Both the position numbers and the translations under genes were made by a program. Below, one piece after another: positions 6,991 to 16,212 of a DNA stretch of 64,000 bases. Source of the stretch: JBFHRE01 sp041746105 (GTDB taxonomy: Bacteria; Actinomycetota; Acidimicrobiia; Spongiisociales; ZC4RG35); contig JBGTHP010000032.1 of NCBI GenBank assembly GCA_041746105.1, positions 62,001-126,000 of the forward strand. The letters run 5' to 3'. Below the pieces are notes generated by a model that was given only the letters and a program-made list of their open reading frames with translations, did not search any database and was not told where the DNA came from. Each line of letters begins with the position of its first letter. Positions within the stretch are counted from its first letter, which is position 1.

Positions 6991-9900
6991 ATGAGCGACA
7001 CCACCGGACTCAAGATCCAGCGTCGATTCACCACGGCAGGGACAGATCCCTATGGCTCCATCGAATGGTCGAGAAGAGACTCTCGCATCACCAACCCCGA
7101 TGGTTCTGTCGTGTTCGAGATGCTCGACGCCGAGATCCCGGCCGGATGGTCGCAAGTCGCGGCAGACATCATGGTGTCAAAGTACTTTCGCAAGGCCGGC
7201 GTACCTCAGATCGACGAGAACGGAACGCCATTGGTCTCGGCCGACGGCACGCCGGAGACGGGGCCGGAGTCATCGGCGCGACAGGTGTTCGATCGTCTGG
7301 CAGGAACCTGGCGCCACTGGGGTGAGAAGACCGGCTATTTCGACGCGGAGAGCGATGCCGACGCCTTCGAGGATGAACTCAAGTACATGCTCGCCACCCA
7401 GATGGCAGCCCCCAACTCACCTCAATGGTTCAACACCGGACTGAGCCATGCCTATGGCATGACCGGTCCGGCCCAGGGCTTCTGGTTTGTGGACCCCGGA
7501 AGCGGGGACATGGTCGAGTCCCCTGATTCTTACTCCCGACCTTCGCCTCATGCGTGCTTCATCTTGGGGGTCAGCGACGATCTGGTGAACCCTGGCGGAA
7601 TCATGGATCTGTGGGTGCGCGAGGCGCGCATCTTCAAGTTCGGTTCAGGCGCCGGTTCCAATTTTTCGGCTATTCGTGGCGAAAACGAGCGTCTGTCCGG
7701 GGGCGGGAAGAGCTCGGGGGTCATGAGTTTTCTCAAGATCGGTGATCGGGCCGCGGGTGCAATCAAGTCCGGAGGCACGACCCGACGCGCCGCCAAGATG
7801 GTCATCCTCGACGTCGACCATCCCGATATCGAAACGTTCATCGACTGGAAAAAGGTCGAAGAGGACAAGGCTCGGGTTTTGATCCAGCACGGTGGAATGC
7901 CCGCAGATTTCAACGGCGAGGCCTACCTCACCGTATCCGGTCAGAACTCCAACAACACCGTTCGCGTTACCGACGACTTCATTCAGGCGGTCATCACCGA
8001 TGGTGATTGGCAACTACTCAATCGCACCGATGGCAGTGTTCGTAAGACGGTGAAGGCTCGCGACCTGTGGACCAGGATCGCCGACGCGGCATGGGCCTGC
8101 GCCGACCCCGGCCTCCAGTTCGACACCACCATCAACGAATGGCACACCTGCCCCGCCGGCGGCCGGATCAAGGCGTCGAATCCTTGCTCCGAGTACATGT
8201 TCCTCGACGACACCGCCTGCAACCTGGCGTCGCTCAACCTGATCAAGTTCTATGACGCCGAGTCGGGCACCTTTGACGTCGACGCCTACCAGCATGCGAT
8301 TCGGATCTGGACCGTCGTGCTCGAGATCTCCGTGACGATGGCCCACTTCCCATCCAAAGAGATCGCGCAGGGCTCATATGACTACCGCACGCTCGGTCTC
8401 GGGTACGCCAACCTCGGATCGCTGTTGATGCAACAAGGCATCGCATACGACTCCGACAAGGGCCGAGCGATTGCCGGCGCCCTCACCGCCATCCTCACCG
8501 GGTACAGCTATGCGACCTCCGCCGAGATGTCTGCAGTAGTTGGTCCTTTCCCCCGGTATGCCGAAAACGCCGAGCACATGCTTCGGGTGATCCGCAATCA
8601 TCGGAGAGCCTCTCAGGACGCGGCTCCTGACGAATACGAGAGCGTCACCAGCCACGTCATGGGAATCGACCAGAGCCTGGCGCCGCTCAAACTTCTGCTG
8701 GCGGCGCGAGAGTGCTGGGACCTGGCGCTCTCACTCGGCCAAAAGCATGGATTCCGCAATGCCCAGGCGACCGTGCTGGCACCAACCGGAACCATCGGTC
8801 TCTTGATGGACTGCGACACGACCGGTGTCGAGCCCGACTTTTCACTGGTCAAGTTCAAGAAACTGGCAGGCGGCGGCTACTTCAAGATCGTGAACCAATC
8901 AGTGACTCCGGCACTCCACAACCTTGGCTATCAGCCAGGTGAGATCAAGGCGATTGTCGAGTACATCGTCGGCACCTCTCGGCTCGAAGGCGCTCCCCAC
9001 ATCAACCGGGAGAGTTTGGGCGTCCTGGGATTCAGCGAAGAAGAAATAGCAAAAATCGAAAAAAGCCTCCCATCGGTTTTCGAACTGAAGCACGCTTTCA
9101 ACGTGTTCGCTCTCGGCGAAGCCACATTGCAGCGTCTTGGGTTCGGCGTCGACGAGTACACCTCGTGGGAGTTCGATCTGCTGCGATCGCTCGGATTCAC
9201 CCCGATTCAGATCCGCGAAGCGAGCGATGAGATCTGCGGACGTCAGACCATCGAGGGAGCGCCGCATCTTCGCGACGAACACCTCAGCGTCTTCGACACC
9301 GCCAACCGCAACGGCAAGGACGGACAACGATTCATCCACCATACGGGCCACATCAAGATGATGGCTGCCGCCCAGCCCTTCATCTCAGGGGCGATCTCGA
9401 AGACGATCAACATGCCGAACGAGGTCACCATCGAGGATATCGAAGAGTCCTACCGGCTCTCATGGGAGTTGGGCCTGAAGGCAATGGCGCTCTATCGAGA
9501 CGGATCGAAGGCAAGCCAGCCACTCTCCTCCTCCTCTGATGATGGTCAATCCGACGAGGAGACCGAGGAGATCACCGCTGCGCACGAGGTTGAGAAGAAG
9601 ATCATGTGGGGCCAGATTCCGGCCGGGATGTCTCCGACCGAGGCCTACGCCCAGGGGATGCGCCCCCCGCGCTTCCTGCTTCCCTCCCGCCGCGGTGGAT
9701 TCAATCAGGAAGCCAGAATCGGCGGACACAAGGTGTATATGCGCACCGGCGAGTACGAAGACGGGACGCTCGGCGAGATCTTCATCGATCTGGCCAAAGA
9801 AGGGGCGACTCTGAAAGGCATCCTCAGTTGTTTCGCCATCGCGGTGTCGAAAGGCCTCCAATACGGGGTGCCGCTGGCCGAGTTCGTCGACACCTTCACC

Positions 9901-10401
9901 TTCCAGACGTTCGAGCCGAGGGGCATTGTCGAAGGCCATCCCAACATAAAGATGGCCAACTCGATCATCGACTATGTGTTCAGGGCTCTGGGTGTCGAGT
10001 ACCTGCACCGCGATGAGCTGGCCCAGGTGCCTCCAACTCGCGAAATGGAACTGGCGGAGCCGCCCAAGGGTTTGGCAGTCGAAGCCGGCGTCCAACTCGA
10101 TCTGGCAGATGCTGTGTCCGAGACAGAGGTGAACGCAGTCCAGGCTGCCGCCATGTTCGTTGCCGGCACCGTGACGGCTCCGGCCGCCGCCCCCGAAAAA
10201 GCACCGGTGGCCATGACCCCCAAGCCGATGGCGGCGACGTCGATGGCGAGAGCAACCGATGCCGGAACGGCCAGTATGCAGTCGGTCCTTTCGGAGATGA
10301 TGGGCGACGCTCCCCTCTGCGACATCTGTGGGCACATCACCGTTCGTAACGGCTCGTGCTACAAGTGTCTCAACTGTGGAAACAGCCTCGGTTGTAGCTG
10401 A
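6991..10401 (+). CDS. nrdJ: Vitamin B12-dependent (class II) ribonucleoside-diphosphate reductase
   Basis: An 1136-aa adenosylcobalamin-dependent reductase that makes deoxyribonucleotides. Residues ~215-255 hold FKFGSGAGSNFSAIRG and SGVMSFLKIGDRAAGAIKSGG. Residues ~396-417 hold NPCSEYMFLDDTACNLASLNL with active-site Cys/Glu residues. The phosphate-binding LAPTGTIGLLMDCDTTGVEPD motif lies near 600. The C-terminus (about 1110-1136) is a four-cysteine CxxC/CxxC zinc-like tail plus the terminal redox cysteine (NSLGCS). A segment around 666 (GAPHINRESLGVLGF) recurs around 755 (GAPHLRDEHLSVF), an internal duplication seen in long NrdJ forms. The ATG at 6991 has GAGAGGG upstream. Tandem NrdR boxes 400 bp upstream suggest repression by NrdR. 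Confidence 0.96.
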   Translation: MSDTTGLKIQRRFTTAGTDPYGSIEWSRRDSRITNPDGSVVFEMLDAEIPAGWSQVAADIMVSKYFRKAGVPQIDENGTPLVSADGTPETGPESSARQVFDRLAGTWRHWGEKTGYFDAESDADAFEDELKYMLATQMAAPNSPQWFNTGLSHAYGMTGPAQGFWFVDPGSGDMVESPDSYSRPSPHACFILGVSDDLVNPGGIMDLWVREARIFKFGSGAGSNFSAIRGENERLSGGGKSSGVMSFLKIGDRAAGAIKSGGTTRRAAKMVILDVDHPDIETFIDWKKVEEDKARVLIQHGGMPADFNGEAYLTVSGQNSNNTVRVTDDFIQAVITDGDWQLLNRTDGSVRKTVKARDLWTRIADAAWACADPGLQFDTTINEWHTCPAGGRIKASNPCSEYMFLDDTACNLASLNLIKFYDAESGTFDVDAYQHAIRIWTVVLEISVTMAHFPSKEIAQGSYDYRTLGLGYANLGSLLMQQGIAYDSDKGRAIAGALTAILTGYSYATSAEMSAVVGPFPRYAENAEHMLRVIRNHRRASQDAAPDEYESVTSHVMGIDQSLAPLKLLLAARECWDLALSLGQKHGFRNAQATVLAPTGTIGLLMDCDTTGVEPDFSLVKFKKLAGGGYFKIVNQSVTPALHNLGYQPGEIKAIVEYIVGTSRLEGAPHINRESLGVLGFSEEEIAKIEKSLPSVFELKHAFNVFALGEATLQRLGFGVDEYTSWEFDLLRSLGFTPIQIREASDEICGRQTIEGAPHLRDEHLSVFDTANRNGKDGQRFIHHTGHIKMMAAAQPFISGAISKTINMPNEVTIEDIEESYRLSWELGLKAMALYRDGSKASQPLSSSSDDGQSDEETEEITAAHEVEKKIMWGQIPAGMSPTEAYAQGMRPPRFLLPSRRGGFNQEARIGGHKVYMRTGEYEDGTLGEIFIDLAKEGATLKGILSCFAIAVSKGLQYGVPLAEFVDTFTFQTFEPRGIVEGHPNIKMANSIIDYVFRALGVEYLHRDELAQVPPTREMELAEPPKGLAVEAGVQLDLADAVSETEVNAVQAAAMFVAGTVTAPAAAPEKAPVAMTPKPMAATSMARATDAGTASMQSVLSEMMGDAPLCDICGHITVRNGSCYKCLNCGNSLGCS

Positions 10402-10443
10402 AACGGCCCGGCAGGACGTCACAGACAACACGGGAGAGCGGCG

Positions 10444-10797
10444 ATGTCTGTCGAAGAAGTGGATCGGTATCTGGCGCAGCTGGATGACCGGAGCCGAGCA
10501 TCCATGGAACGACTCCGGTCATCGATCCTCGCGGTAGTGCCCGAGGCGGAACAGGGCCTGTCCTACGGTGCTCCGGTGTTTCGCCTCCGGGGGAAAAACG
10601 TGGCCGGGTTTTCGGCAGCCAAGAATCATCTCAGCTATCTGCCCCACAGCGGGGACGTCCTTGCGACATTCAGCCCGGAGGACCTTGCCGGATTCAGCGC
10701 CTCCAAGGGAGCCCTGAAGATTCCGATCGACGCCTCGCTACCCGACGATCTGGTGGCGAAGCTGATCGCAGCCAGACGGTCCGAGGCAGGGGTTTGA
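10444..10797 (+). CDS. DUF1801 domain protein
   Basis: A 117-aa single-domain protein of the DUF1801/YdhG-like fold. It shows the usual pattern: helical N-terminus (VDRYLAQLDDRSRASMERLRSSILAVVPEAEQGLSYGAPVFRL), a central FSAAKNHLSYLPHSG core, and a C-terminal GALKIPIDASLPDDLVAKLIAARR. Members are small cytoplasmic proteins; some are proposed iron chaperones, but function is not established. It follows nrdJ by 42 bp and may be read through from it. Size and start (ATG with GGAGAGCGGCG upstream) are normal for the family. Confidence 0.85.
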   Translation: MSVEEVDRYLAQLDDRSRASMERLRSSILAVVPEAEQGLSYGAPVFRLRGKNVAGFSAAKNHLSYLPHSGDVLATFSPEDLAGFSASKGALKIPIDASLPDDLVAKLIAARRSEAGV

Positions 10798-10807
10798 CTC
10801 TTTGGCC

Positions 10808-10830
10808 AAACCTCGCCTTTCTGGCGGGTT
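10808..10830. terminator. Possible bidirectional terminator hairpin
   Basis: AACCTCGCC and GGCGGGTT around a TTTCT loop can form a short GC-rich stem with one bulge and one G-T pair. It lies between the convergent stops at 10797 and 10876. No U-tract follows, which is common in actinobacteria. Confidence 0.4.
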
Positions 10831-10875
10831 GTGGAACTGGCGGGTGTGATCCAATCACCAGGCGACTAGACCGTC

Positions 10876-11571
10876 TTAGTGGCCGAGGATGGCCCGCGCC
10901 AGGTCCCGGGGGCGGGTGAACTGGGGCCAATGGCCGGTCGGTAGATCGACGTATTCGACGTGGCGCAGCCGAGTGAACTCTGCGACAGGTGCCATTCCCT
11001 GCTCGATCCAGTCCTTGAGCATGTCCCCGGTGAACTCGGGACAGATGACCGTTACCGGCACGTCGTAGCGGCGTTCGTCGTAGAGCTGCTGGGGATCGGT
11101 GGTGACCCGGGCTGGGGAAGGAATGGCCCGCTCCCGAAAGGCCTGGAGGGCGGCATCGTCAAGACCGCCCAGGTCCGCCTCATCGAATTCCGTGAACTCT
11201 GGCATGACCACCTCACCATTGGCAACCGGGAAACCGGAGGCAAGCGCCTGCCCGTCCCCGATGGGAAAGCCTCCGATGTAGACGACACGCGAAACCCGGT
11301 TGGGTCGGGCGTCGACGGCGGCATACGCCACCCCACAACCGGCGGAATGGCCCACCAGCATTATCTGGCTATCTGGATCACAAGCGTCGATCACCGCCAC
11401 CACCGCGTTGACATGGTCACGCAAGCCGATCTGCGATCGATCCGCCTCACTCGATTCCATGCCAGGAAGTGTGAGCGGATGAACGCGGTGCCCCTCCTTT
11501 TCGAGAGTGGGAACGACCTGGTCCCACGTCGCGCCGTCGAGCCAAAGGCCAGGAATGAGAATGATGTCCAT
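10876..11571 (-). CDS. Alpha/beta hydrolase
   Basis: A ~231-aa alpha/beta-hydrolase-fold protein. The N-terminal strand DIILIPGLWLDGATWDQV contains the oxyanion-hole region. IMLVGHSAGCGVAYAAVD supplies the GHSAG nucleophile elbow, and the C-terminal PTGHWPQFTRPRDLARAIL supplies the catalytic histidine (GHWPQ). These define an esterase/hydrolase with an open substrate question. I prefer the second ATG (11571) to the one at 11580 because GGAAG then lies about 10 bp upstream. It is convergent with the DUF1801 gene and divergent from the DUF3303-like gene. Confidence 0.87.
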   Translation of the reverse strand: MDIILIPGLWLDGATWDQVVPTLEKEGHRVHPLTLPGMESSEADRSQIGLRDHVNAVVAVIDACDPDSQIMLVGHSAGCGVAYAAVDARPNRVSRVVYIGGFPIGDGQALASGFPVANGEVVMPEFTEFDEADLGGLDDAALQAFRERAIPSPARVTTDPQQLYDERRYDVPVTVICPEFTGDMLKDWIEQGMAPVAEFTRLRHVEYVDLPTGHWPQFTRPRDLARAILGH

Positions 11572-11685
11572 GGGCCCCATGCTTCCACGGGATCAATCGC
11601 TATGCGTCGAGAGGAGCCCCAAGGATCCAGCCAAAACCTCGGCGGCCGCAGTCGCCGATTGCCGATCTCTGTGACAATGATCGCG

Positions 11686-11976
11686 ATGAGATACATGGTG
11701 GTCGAAAAGTACAAGAACGGACCCGGACCCGTTTATCAACGAGCAGCAACATCTGGACGAATGCTGCCACAGGGACTCGACTATCTGGACAGCTGGATCG
11801 TCGCCGACGAGTCCCTCGACCGGTGCTTCCAGCTGATGCAGACCGATGATCCTTCGCTGCTCGCCGACTGGATCGAACGGTGGAACGACCTCTGCGAATT
11901 CGAGATCTTGCCGGTGATCGACTCGACCGAGGCAGCGAGACGGGTCGGTGTCACCTGGGAACGGCCCAGAGTCTGA
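11686..11976 (+). CDS. DUF3303-like small protein
   Basis: About 96 aa starting MRYMVVEKYKNGP, the characteristic opening of DUF3303-type ferredoxin-fold (dimeric alpha/beta barrel-like) proteins. The rest fits: GRMLPQGLDYLDSWIVADESLDRCFQLMQTDDPSLLADWIERWNDLCEFEILPVI. The open frame extends far upstream, but that part is antisense to the hydrolase gene and is not protein-like. The start could be ATG 11677 or 11686; neither has a clear Shine-Dalgarno site. Function unknown. Confidence 0.75.
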   Translation: MRYMVVEKYKNGPGPVYQRAATSGRMLPQGLDYLDSWIVADESLDRCFQLMQTDDPSLLADWIERWNDLCEFEILPVIDSTEAARRVGVTWERPRV

Positions 11977-11979
11977 TCG

Positions 11980-12867
11980 TCAGGGTGTTTCCGCCTCGAC
12001 CCTTGAGATGCAGGCGTCGAGTACCTCGTCCAGTTGGTCACGAAGGCCCGGCGGCAGCGGGATGGGGATCATTTCCGTTTCGTGCTCGCCCACCGTGACC
12101 CAGATGTTGAATTCGTAGGTTTTGGTGCTCTGGCTGACGGCGTGAGGGTCGCATCGGACCGGCGAGAACACCGTGGCCAAGCCAGAAGAGTGAATACCCG
12201 TTTTCATCAAAAGAGGGATCTCGGCCGGCACGGCGGCCACCAGCTTGAACACCACCGACCCACGCAGTTCCGTCACCACGATCGGCTCCGAACCTGCGAC
12301 CCTGTCCAATGAGATCGGGACCGTCACCGTCTCTCCGCTGACCGCGCCGTCGCCGAACTGGACGTCGACGGCTTCGTGGACTGCTTGCTGAGCACATTCG
12401 TTGTCCCGGATTCGATCAAGAGGGGCGGCATCGATCGGGAGGATCAGTTCGTAGGTGGTGGGGTCGAGGCCGGTCGTGTAGTCGAGCAGAACCCAGGCCG
12501 AGAGGGGTTCGCTGTCCTCACAGGTCAGCAGTTCCCCAAAGTTGGCCTGGAGATCCACCCGAGTACCCGCCTTGATGAGCGAACGCCGGACCTCCGGTTC
12601 CTGGGGGCCGAAATGTTCGGTGATCAATACGTGACGCGTGACGACGATGTCGCTGGACCCGGCGTTGGTCGTTTCCAGATTGAGCCGCCGCAGGTGGCGT
12701 AGATAGCGGGGATAGTCGGCCTTGATTTCGAGGGTCGCCAGATCGGACGCCGTCGAGGGAGCGACCGTCGCTCGCGCCACGGGCTCGGTGATCGGGCCGA
12801 TGTCGCAAGCCGAGGCCACCACCAGCAACACCATCCACTTGCAACATCGACGACCAACGATTTCCAA
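11980..12867 (-). CDS. Putative lipoprotein, hypothetical
   Basis: About 295 aa. I choose the TTG at 12867 because GGAGG lies 5 bp upstream and the frame then opens with a basic stretch (VGRRCCKWM) and a hydrophobic run ending in VASAC, a lipobox-like signal. The mature part is beta-rich with paired cysteines (LTCEDSEP, DNECAQQ, VRCDPHAV, DACISRVE) and no known domain. It resembles secreted beta-sandwich proteins. It ends 3 bp from the convergent DUF3303-like gene. Frame and composition support a real gene; function unknown. Confidence 0.65.
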   Translation of the reverse strand: MEIVGRRCCKWMVLLVVASACDIGPITEPVARATVAPSTASDLATLEIKADYPRYLRHLRRLNLETTNAGSSDIVVTRHVLITEHFGPQEPEVRRSLIKAGTRVDLQANFGELLTCEDSEPLSAWVLLDYTTGLDPTTYELILPIDAAPLDRIRDNECAQQAVHEAVDVQFGDGAVSGETVTVPISLDRVAGSEPIVVTELRGSVVFKLVAAVPAEIPLLMKTGIHSSGLATVFSPVRCDPHAVSQSTKTYEFNIWVTVGEHETEMIPIPLPPGLRDQLDEVLDACISRVEAETP

Positions 12868-13043
12868 ACCGTCCTCCAGCGCGGCGACGCCAACAGGCAA
12901 TCTACGGCGCCTCGGCAACAACGTGTGGCCCCAGGCCGACCACGACCCAATCGATCCGGTGGACACGATTCGCTGGAGTAGGGAACTATTCCGGTCGATG
13001 AATGCGTCTCATGTCAGAATCCTCAAAGGAGCGAACCACAGAC
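12868..13043. promoter_or_regulatory. Divergent intergenic region between two lipoprotein genes
   Basis: 176 bp separate the starts at 12867 (minus) and 13044 (plus), so both promoters should lie here. I see the Shine-Dalgarno AAGGAG about 12 bp before 13044 and GGAGG before 12867, but no promoter box I would defend. Confidence 0.35.
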
Positions 13044-14396
13044 ATGAAGCACATATATCGCAGCATTCTCGTAGTCCTGGTGATCGGTCTCGTGGCCAGC
13101 GCTTGTGCCGGTCAGTCATCTGAAGTGACCAGCGCGTTCTCCGACATAGGGGCCGTCATCGGAGACGAAGGCGGAGTTGATGCTTTGGGTGCCCCAGAAA
13201 CCACCGCAGGCGGGGTGACCGCTGAAGGTGAGTTCGCAGCTCCGGCCGATAAGGCTCTCGGAGATGGCGGCACAGCTCCCCCACTCGCCCAGGTCGATTC
13301 CGGGCGCGATGTCATCTTCACCGGGGACGTGGTCGTCGCGGTGACCGATGTCGCCGCGGCCACCACCAAAGCCACCCAGACCATCCAGGCGCTTGGCGGG
13401 ACCGTTTTCGGGCAGCAGACCACGGGTACCCCGCCCCAGACCTACCTCATCTTCAAGGTGGCACCGGCCGACTTCCAGACCGCTCTCGACCGCCTCGGGT
13501 CACTCGGCGAACTGCGCAACCAGAACATTACCGCCGATGACGTGACCGAACGGGTCGTAGACCTCAAGTCTCGGATAATCACAGCCGAGGCGAGCGTCGT
13601 TCGCCTGCGTGAGCTCCTGGTCTCGGCCGCCGACATCAACAACATCGTGGCGATCGAAACCCAACTACTCGAGCGCGAAACCCAGCTCGAAACCCTGCGC
13701 GGCCAGCTGAGAACAATCGAGCAACAGGTCGCCCTGGCAACCATCTATCTCACGATCACCGAAGCGACCACCCAACCCGGGATCCGCGTTCAAGTCACCG
13801 CATACCCTGGGCACGATGACGGCGTGGCCTGCCCGGGATCGAGCGGTCTGGGGATAGATCGGGATCAGGACCTGACGGTCTGTTTTGAGATCATCAACGT
13901 CGGCGACACCGACTTGAACGCCATCACGCTGCGTGACCCGATCCTCGACCTCGACCTGGAGGATCTGATCAACGTGCTCGGCACCAGCGAAGATCTCCTC
14001 GAGCCAGGAGAGTCGATCGTCATGGCCGCAGAGATCACCGCCGAGCGACGCCTTCGCACCCAAACCAACGTGACCGCGCAACCGATCGACGAGGAAGGGG
14101 CTCCGATCGGAAGAACCGTGGCCAATACCGGGTCGATCGAGCTCGTCGTCACCGACCCGGTCGGGATCCCGGGATTCCTGGAAGGAGTCGAAGCCAGCTG
14201 GGGCGTCCTCGTCGACCTTGGGCGTTGGATCGTGCTGCTCGCCGGTTCGCTGCTCCCCTTCATCTGGATCCCCCTCCTCGGCTGGTGGTTGCTGAGGCGT
14301 CGTCGCCAAAATCGGGTCGAGCCGGCTTCGGCTGCTACTCCTCCTGAGGAATCCACCAGGGAAACCGAACCGGTAGGGGCTGGTCCCAAGACGTGA
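13044..14396 (+). CDS. DUF4349 lipoprotein with extra extracellular beta domain
   Basis: 450 aa from the ATG at 13044 (AAGGAG about 12 bp upstream). The N-terminal signal ends in a lipobox, GLVASACAG. Residues ~85-240 are the DUF4349 domain: RDVIFTGDVVVAVTDVAAA, a FKVAPADFQTALDRLGSLGEL core and a long coiled coil with heptads around LLERETQLETLRGQLRTIEQQ. In typical members the membrane helix follows at once. Here ~130 residues (about 245-375) intervene, resembling a DUF11/CARDB-like beta-sandwich (VCFEIINVGDTDLNAITLRDP). A C-terminal transmembrane helix (~395-420) and basic tail close the protein. Function unknown; location cell envelope. Confidence 0.83.
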   Translation: MKHIYRSILVVLVIGLVASACAGQSSEVTSAFSDIGAVIGDEGGVDALGAPETTAGGVTAEGEFAAPADKALGDGGTAPPLAQVDSGRDVIFTGDVVVAVTDVAAATTKATQTIQALGGTVFGQQTTGTPPQTYLIFKVAPADFQTALDRLGSLGELRNQNITADDVTERVVDLKSRIITAEASVVRLRELLVSAADINNIVAIETQLLERETQLETLRGQLRTIEQQVALATIYLTITEATTQPGIRVQVTAYPGHDDGVACPGSSGLGIDRDQDLTVCFEIINVGDTDLNAITLRDPILDLDLEDLINVLGTSEDLLEPGESIVMAAEITAERRLRTQTNVTAQPIDEEGAPIGRTVANTGSIELVVTDPVGIPGFLEGVEASWGVLVDLGRWIVLLAGSLLPFIWIPLLGWWLLRRRRQNRVEPASAATPPEESTRETEPVGAGPKT

Positions 14397-14405
14397 ACAC
14401 CGCTC

Positions 14406-14441
14406 TGAAGGGTTGGCCGGATCCTCCCCGGCCAACCCTCA
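14406..14441 (+). terminator. Strong intrinsic-type terminator hairpin
   Basis: GGGTTGGCCGG (14410-14420) pairs perfectly with CCGGCCAACCC (14428-14438) around a 7-nt loop, extended by flanking TGA/TCA pairs. It starts 10 bp after the DUF4349 stop. No U-tract follows, as usual for high-GC actinobacterial terminators. Confidence 0.75.
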
Positions 14442-14450
14442 GAACCTTTG

Positions 14451-14467
14451 GCACAGCCGCGCTGTGC
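14451..14467. terminator. Second hairpin, possibly the terminator of prfC
   Basis: GCACAGC and GCTGTGC form a perfect 7-bp stem around CGC. It lies between the DUF4349 terminator and the prfC stop (14574), so it could end either transcript. The long distance from prfC makes this tentative. Confidence 0.4.
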
Positions 14468-14573
14468 AACCACGCCGACGAAGCGGAATCCGACGCGGCG
14501 ACCTCACGAGGCCAAGTTTCCGGGCGGCGGGGCCCTGCTTACGACGAGTCGGCACAACGGCGACAAGAGTTCG

Positions 14574-16139
14574 TCAGCCGTTGACGACAGACTCCAGAAC
14601 CAGGTCGGGGTGTGCCTTGATGGCGGCGTCCAGTCGGAACTGATTGAAGAACAAGGCGAGGAGGGTTCCGTCGGTTTTGGACACGATGTCGCAGTCACGT
14701 AGCCGGGAGAGGATCTCGGCTCCGGCTTGATCGGTGCGACGGGCAACGGTGTACTGGGTCGGACTCAACAGGACTTTGGCCCCGTACTCCGACTCGAGAC
14801 GGTAGGTGGCAACGTCGTATTGGAGCGGTCCGACCGCCGCCAGCAGAGGTTGCTGGTCGCCCCTCTCTGCGCTGCGCAACACCTGAATCACTCCCTCCTG
14901 ATCGAGTTGTTCCATGCCGCGACGGAACTGTTTGAACTTCGAGGTGTCGAGGTTGCGCGCCTCCATGAAGTATTCGGGGGCAAACGTCGGAATGGTCGGA
15001 AAACGAATATCCCCATCGATGCTGAGGCTGTCGCCGATCCGGACATCGCCTGTGTTCACGAGGGCAACGATGTCTCCCGGATACGCGAACTCGACCGTGT
15101 CTCGCTCCCGGCCAAAAACCTGGTGGGCATACTTGGTGCCGAGCGGTCTCCCGCTGCGTTCATTCATCGCACTCATCCCGCGTTCGAATCGGCCAGAACA
15201 CACCCTGATATATGCCACTCGGTCGCGATGGCGAGGGTCGAGATTGGCCTGGATCTTGAATACGAATCCCGAAAAGGGGGCGTCGAGTGGGCGCTCCAAA
15301 CCTTGTGCCGACTTCTGGGGTCCTGGCGCAGGAGCCAGGTCGACCAACGCATCGAGTAACAGGCGGATACCAAAGTTCCATATCGCCGATCCAAAGAACA
15401 CCGGGGTGGTCTCGCCCGCCATGAACGACTCCCGATTGTGGTTTGAGCCAACTGCATCCAACAATTCGACCTCATGTGCCGCCGTCTCGCCGGCGGTACC
15501 CCGCTCGGCTAGATCTGCCACTTCTAGTTTTTGTTCTGCCGCCGCCGTTGCACCGTGGGCCGAACGATCAAAACGCCAGAAAGATGAGTCGCGCCTGTCG
15601 ACGACTCCCTCAAAATCCGGTCCAAAACCGACCGGCCATGTGACCGGAGTCGGTCGCATCCCGAGTTGGGATTCGATGTCGTCGAGTATTTCCAACGGAG
15701 CGAGTCCGGGGCGATCACATTTGTTCACGTAGGTTATGAGCGGGATTCCCCGAGCCTTTGCTACTTGAAAGAGCTTCAGCGTCTGGGGCTCGATCCCCTT
15801 GGCGGCATCGAGCACGATGATCGCAGCGTCAACCGCCGACACCACCCGGTAGGTGTCTTCAGAGAAGTCGCGGTGGCCCGGGGTGTCGAGGAGGTTGAAC
15901 ACGTGGTTGCGATGCTCGAACTGGAGCACCGTCGAGGTGATGGAAATACCTCGCTGGCGCTCCATCTCCATCCAGTCGCTCGTGGCGTCCCGCTGGCGGC
16001 CGGCCCGCGCTTTTACTGCTCCTGCCTCCTCGATGGCTCCGGAATAGAGCAACAGTTTTTCGGTGAGGGTTGTCTTCCCGGCGTCCGGATGCGAGATGAT
16101 CGCAAAAGTCCGCCGAGGTGCAGATTCGGAAATACTCAT
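14574..16139 (-). CDS. prfC: Peptide chain release factor 3
   Basis: A 521-aa translational GTPase that recycles RF1/RF2 from the ribosome. G1 is SHPDAGKTTLTEKLLLYSGAI near residue 17. The RF3-specific SDWMEMERQRGISI, G3 DTPGHRDFSEDTYR (RF3 has FSEDTYR where EF-G differs) and G4 NKCDRPG follow in order. Domains II and III occupy the C-terminal half, with MGDPFxF-like contacts replaced by IPTFAPEYFMEARNLDTSKFKQFRRGMEQLDQEGVIQVL, a typical RF3 segment. Length matches the family (about 525 aa). It is a single-gene unit. Confidence 0.95.
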   Translation of the reverse strand: MSISESAPRRTFAIISHPDAGKTTLTEKLLLYSGAIEEAGAVKARAGRQRDATSDWMEMERQRGISITSTVLQFEHRNHVFNLLDTPGHRDFSEDTYRVVSAVDAAIIVLDAAKGIEPQTLKLFQVAKARGIPLITYVNKCDRPGLAPLEILDDIESQLGMRPTPVTWPVGFGPDFEGVVDRRDSSFWRFDRSAHGATAAAEQKLEVADLAERGTAGETAAHEVELLDAVGSNHNRESFMAGETTPVFFGSAIWNFGIRLLLDALVDLAPAPGPQKSAQGLERPLDAPFSGFVFKIQANLDPRHRDRVAYIRVCSGRFERGMSAMNERSGRPLGTKYAHQVFGRERDTVEFAYPGDIVALVNTGDVRIGDSLSIDGDIRFPTIPTFAPEYFMEARNLDTSKFKQFRRGMEQLDQEGVIQVLRSAERGDQQPLLAAVGPLQYDVATYRLESEYGAKVLLSPTQYTVARRTDQAGAEILSRLRDCDIVSKTDGTLLALFFNQFRLDAAIKAHPDLVLESVVNG

Positions 16140-16212
16140 AGGCGCGGTTGTTCACAATTGGCTCGGGAAGGGCGGCGGGCACTGCCGAGAGGTGGTGCCG
16201 TTCACAAGCAGG

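Noticed and set aside
10960..11685. Long plus-strand extension upstream of the DUF3303-like gene
   Set aside because: It is antisense to the alpha/beta hydrolase; family similarity begins only at MRYMVVEKYK.
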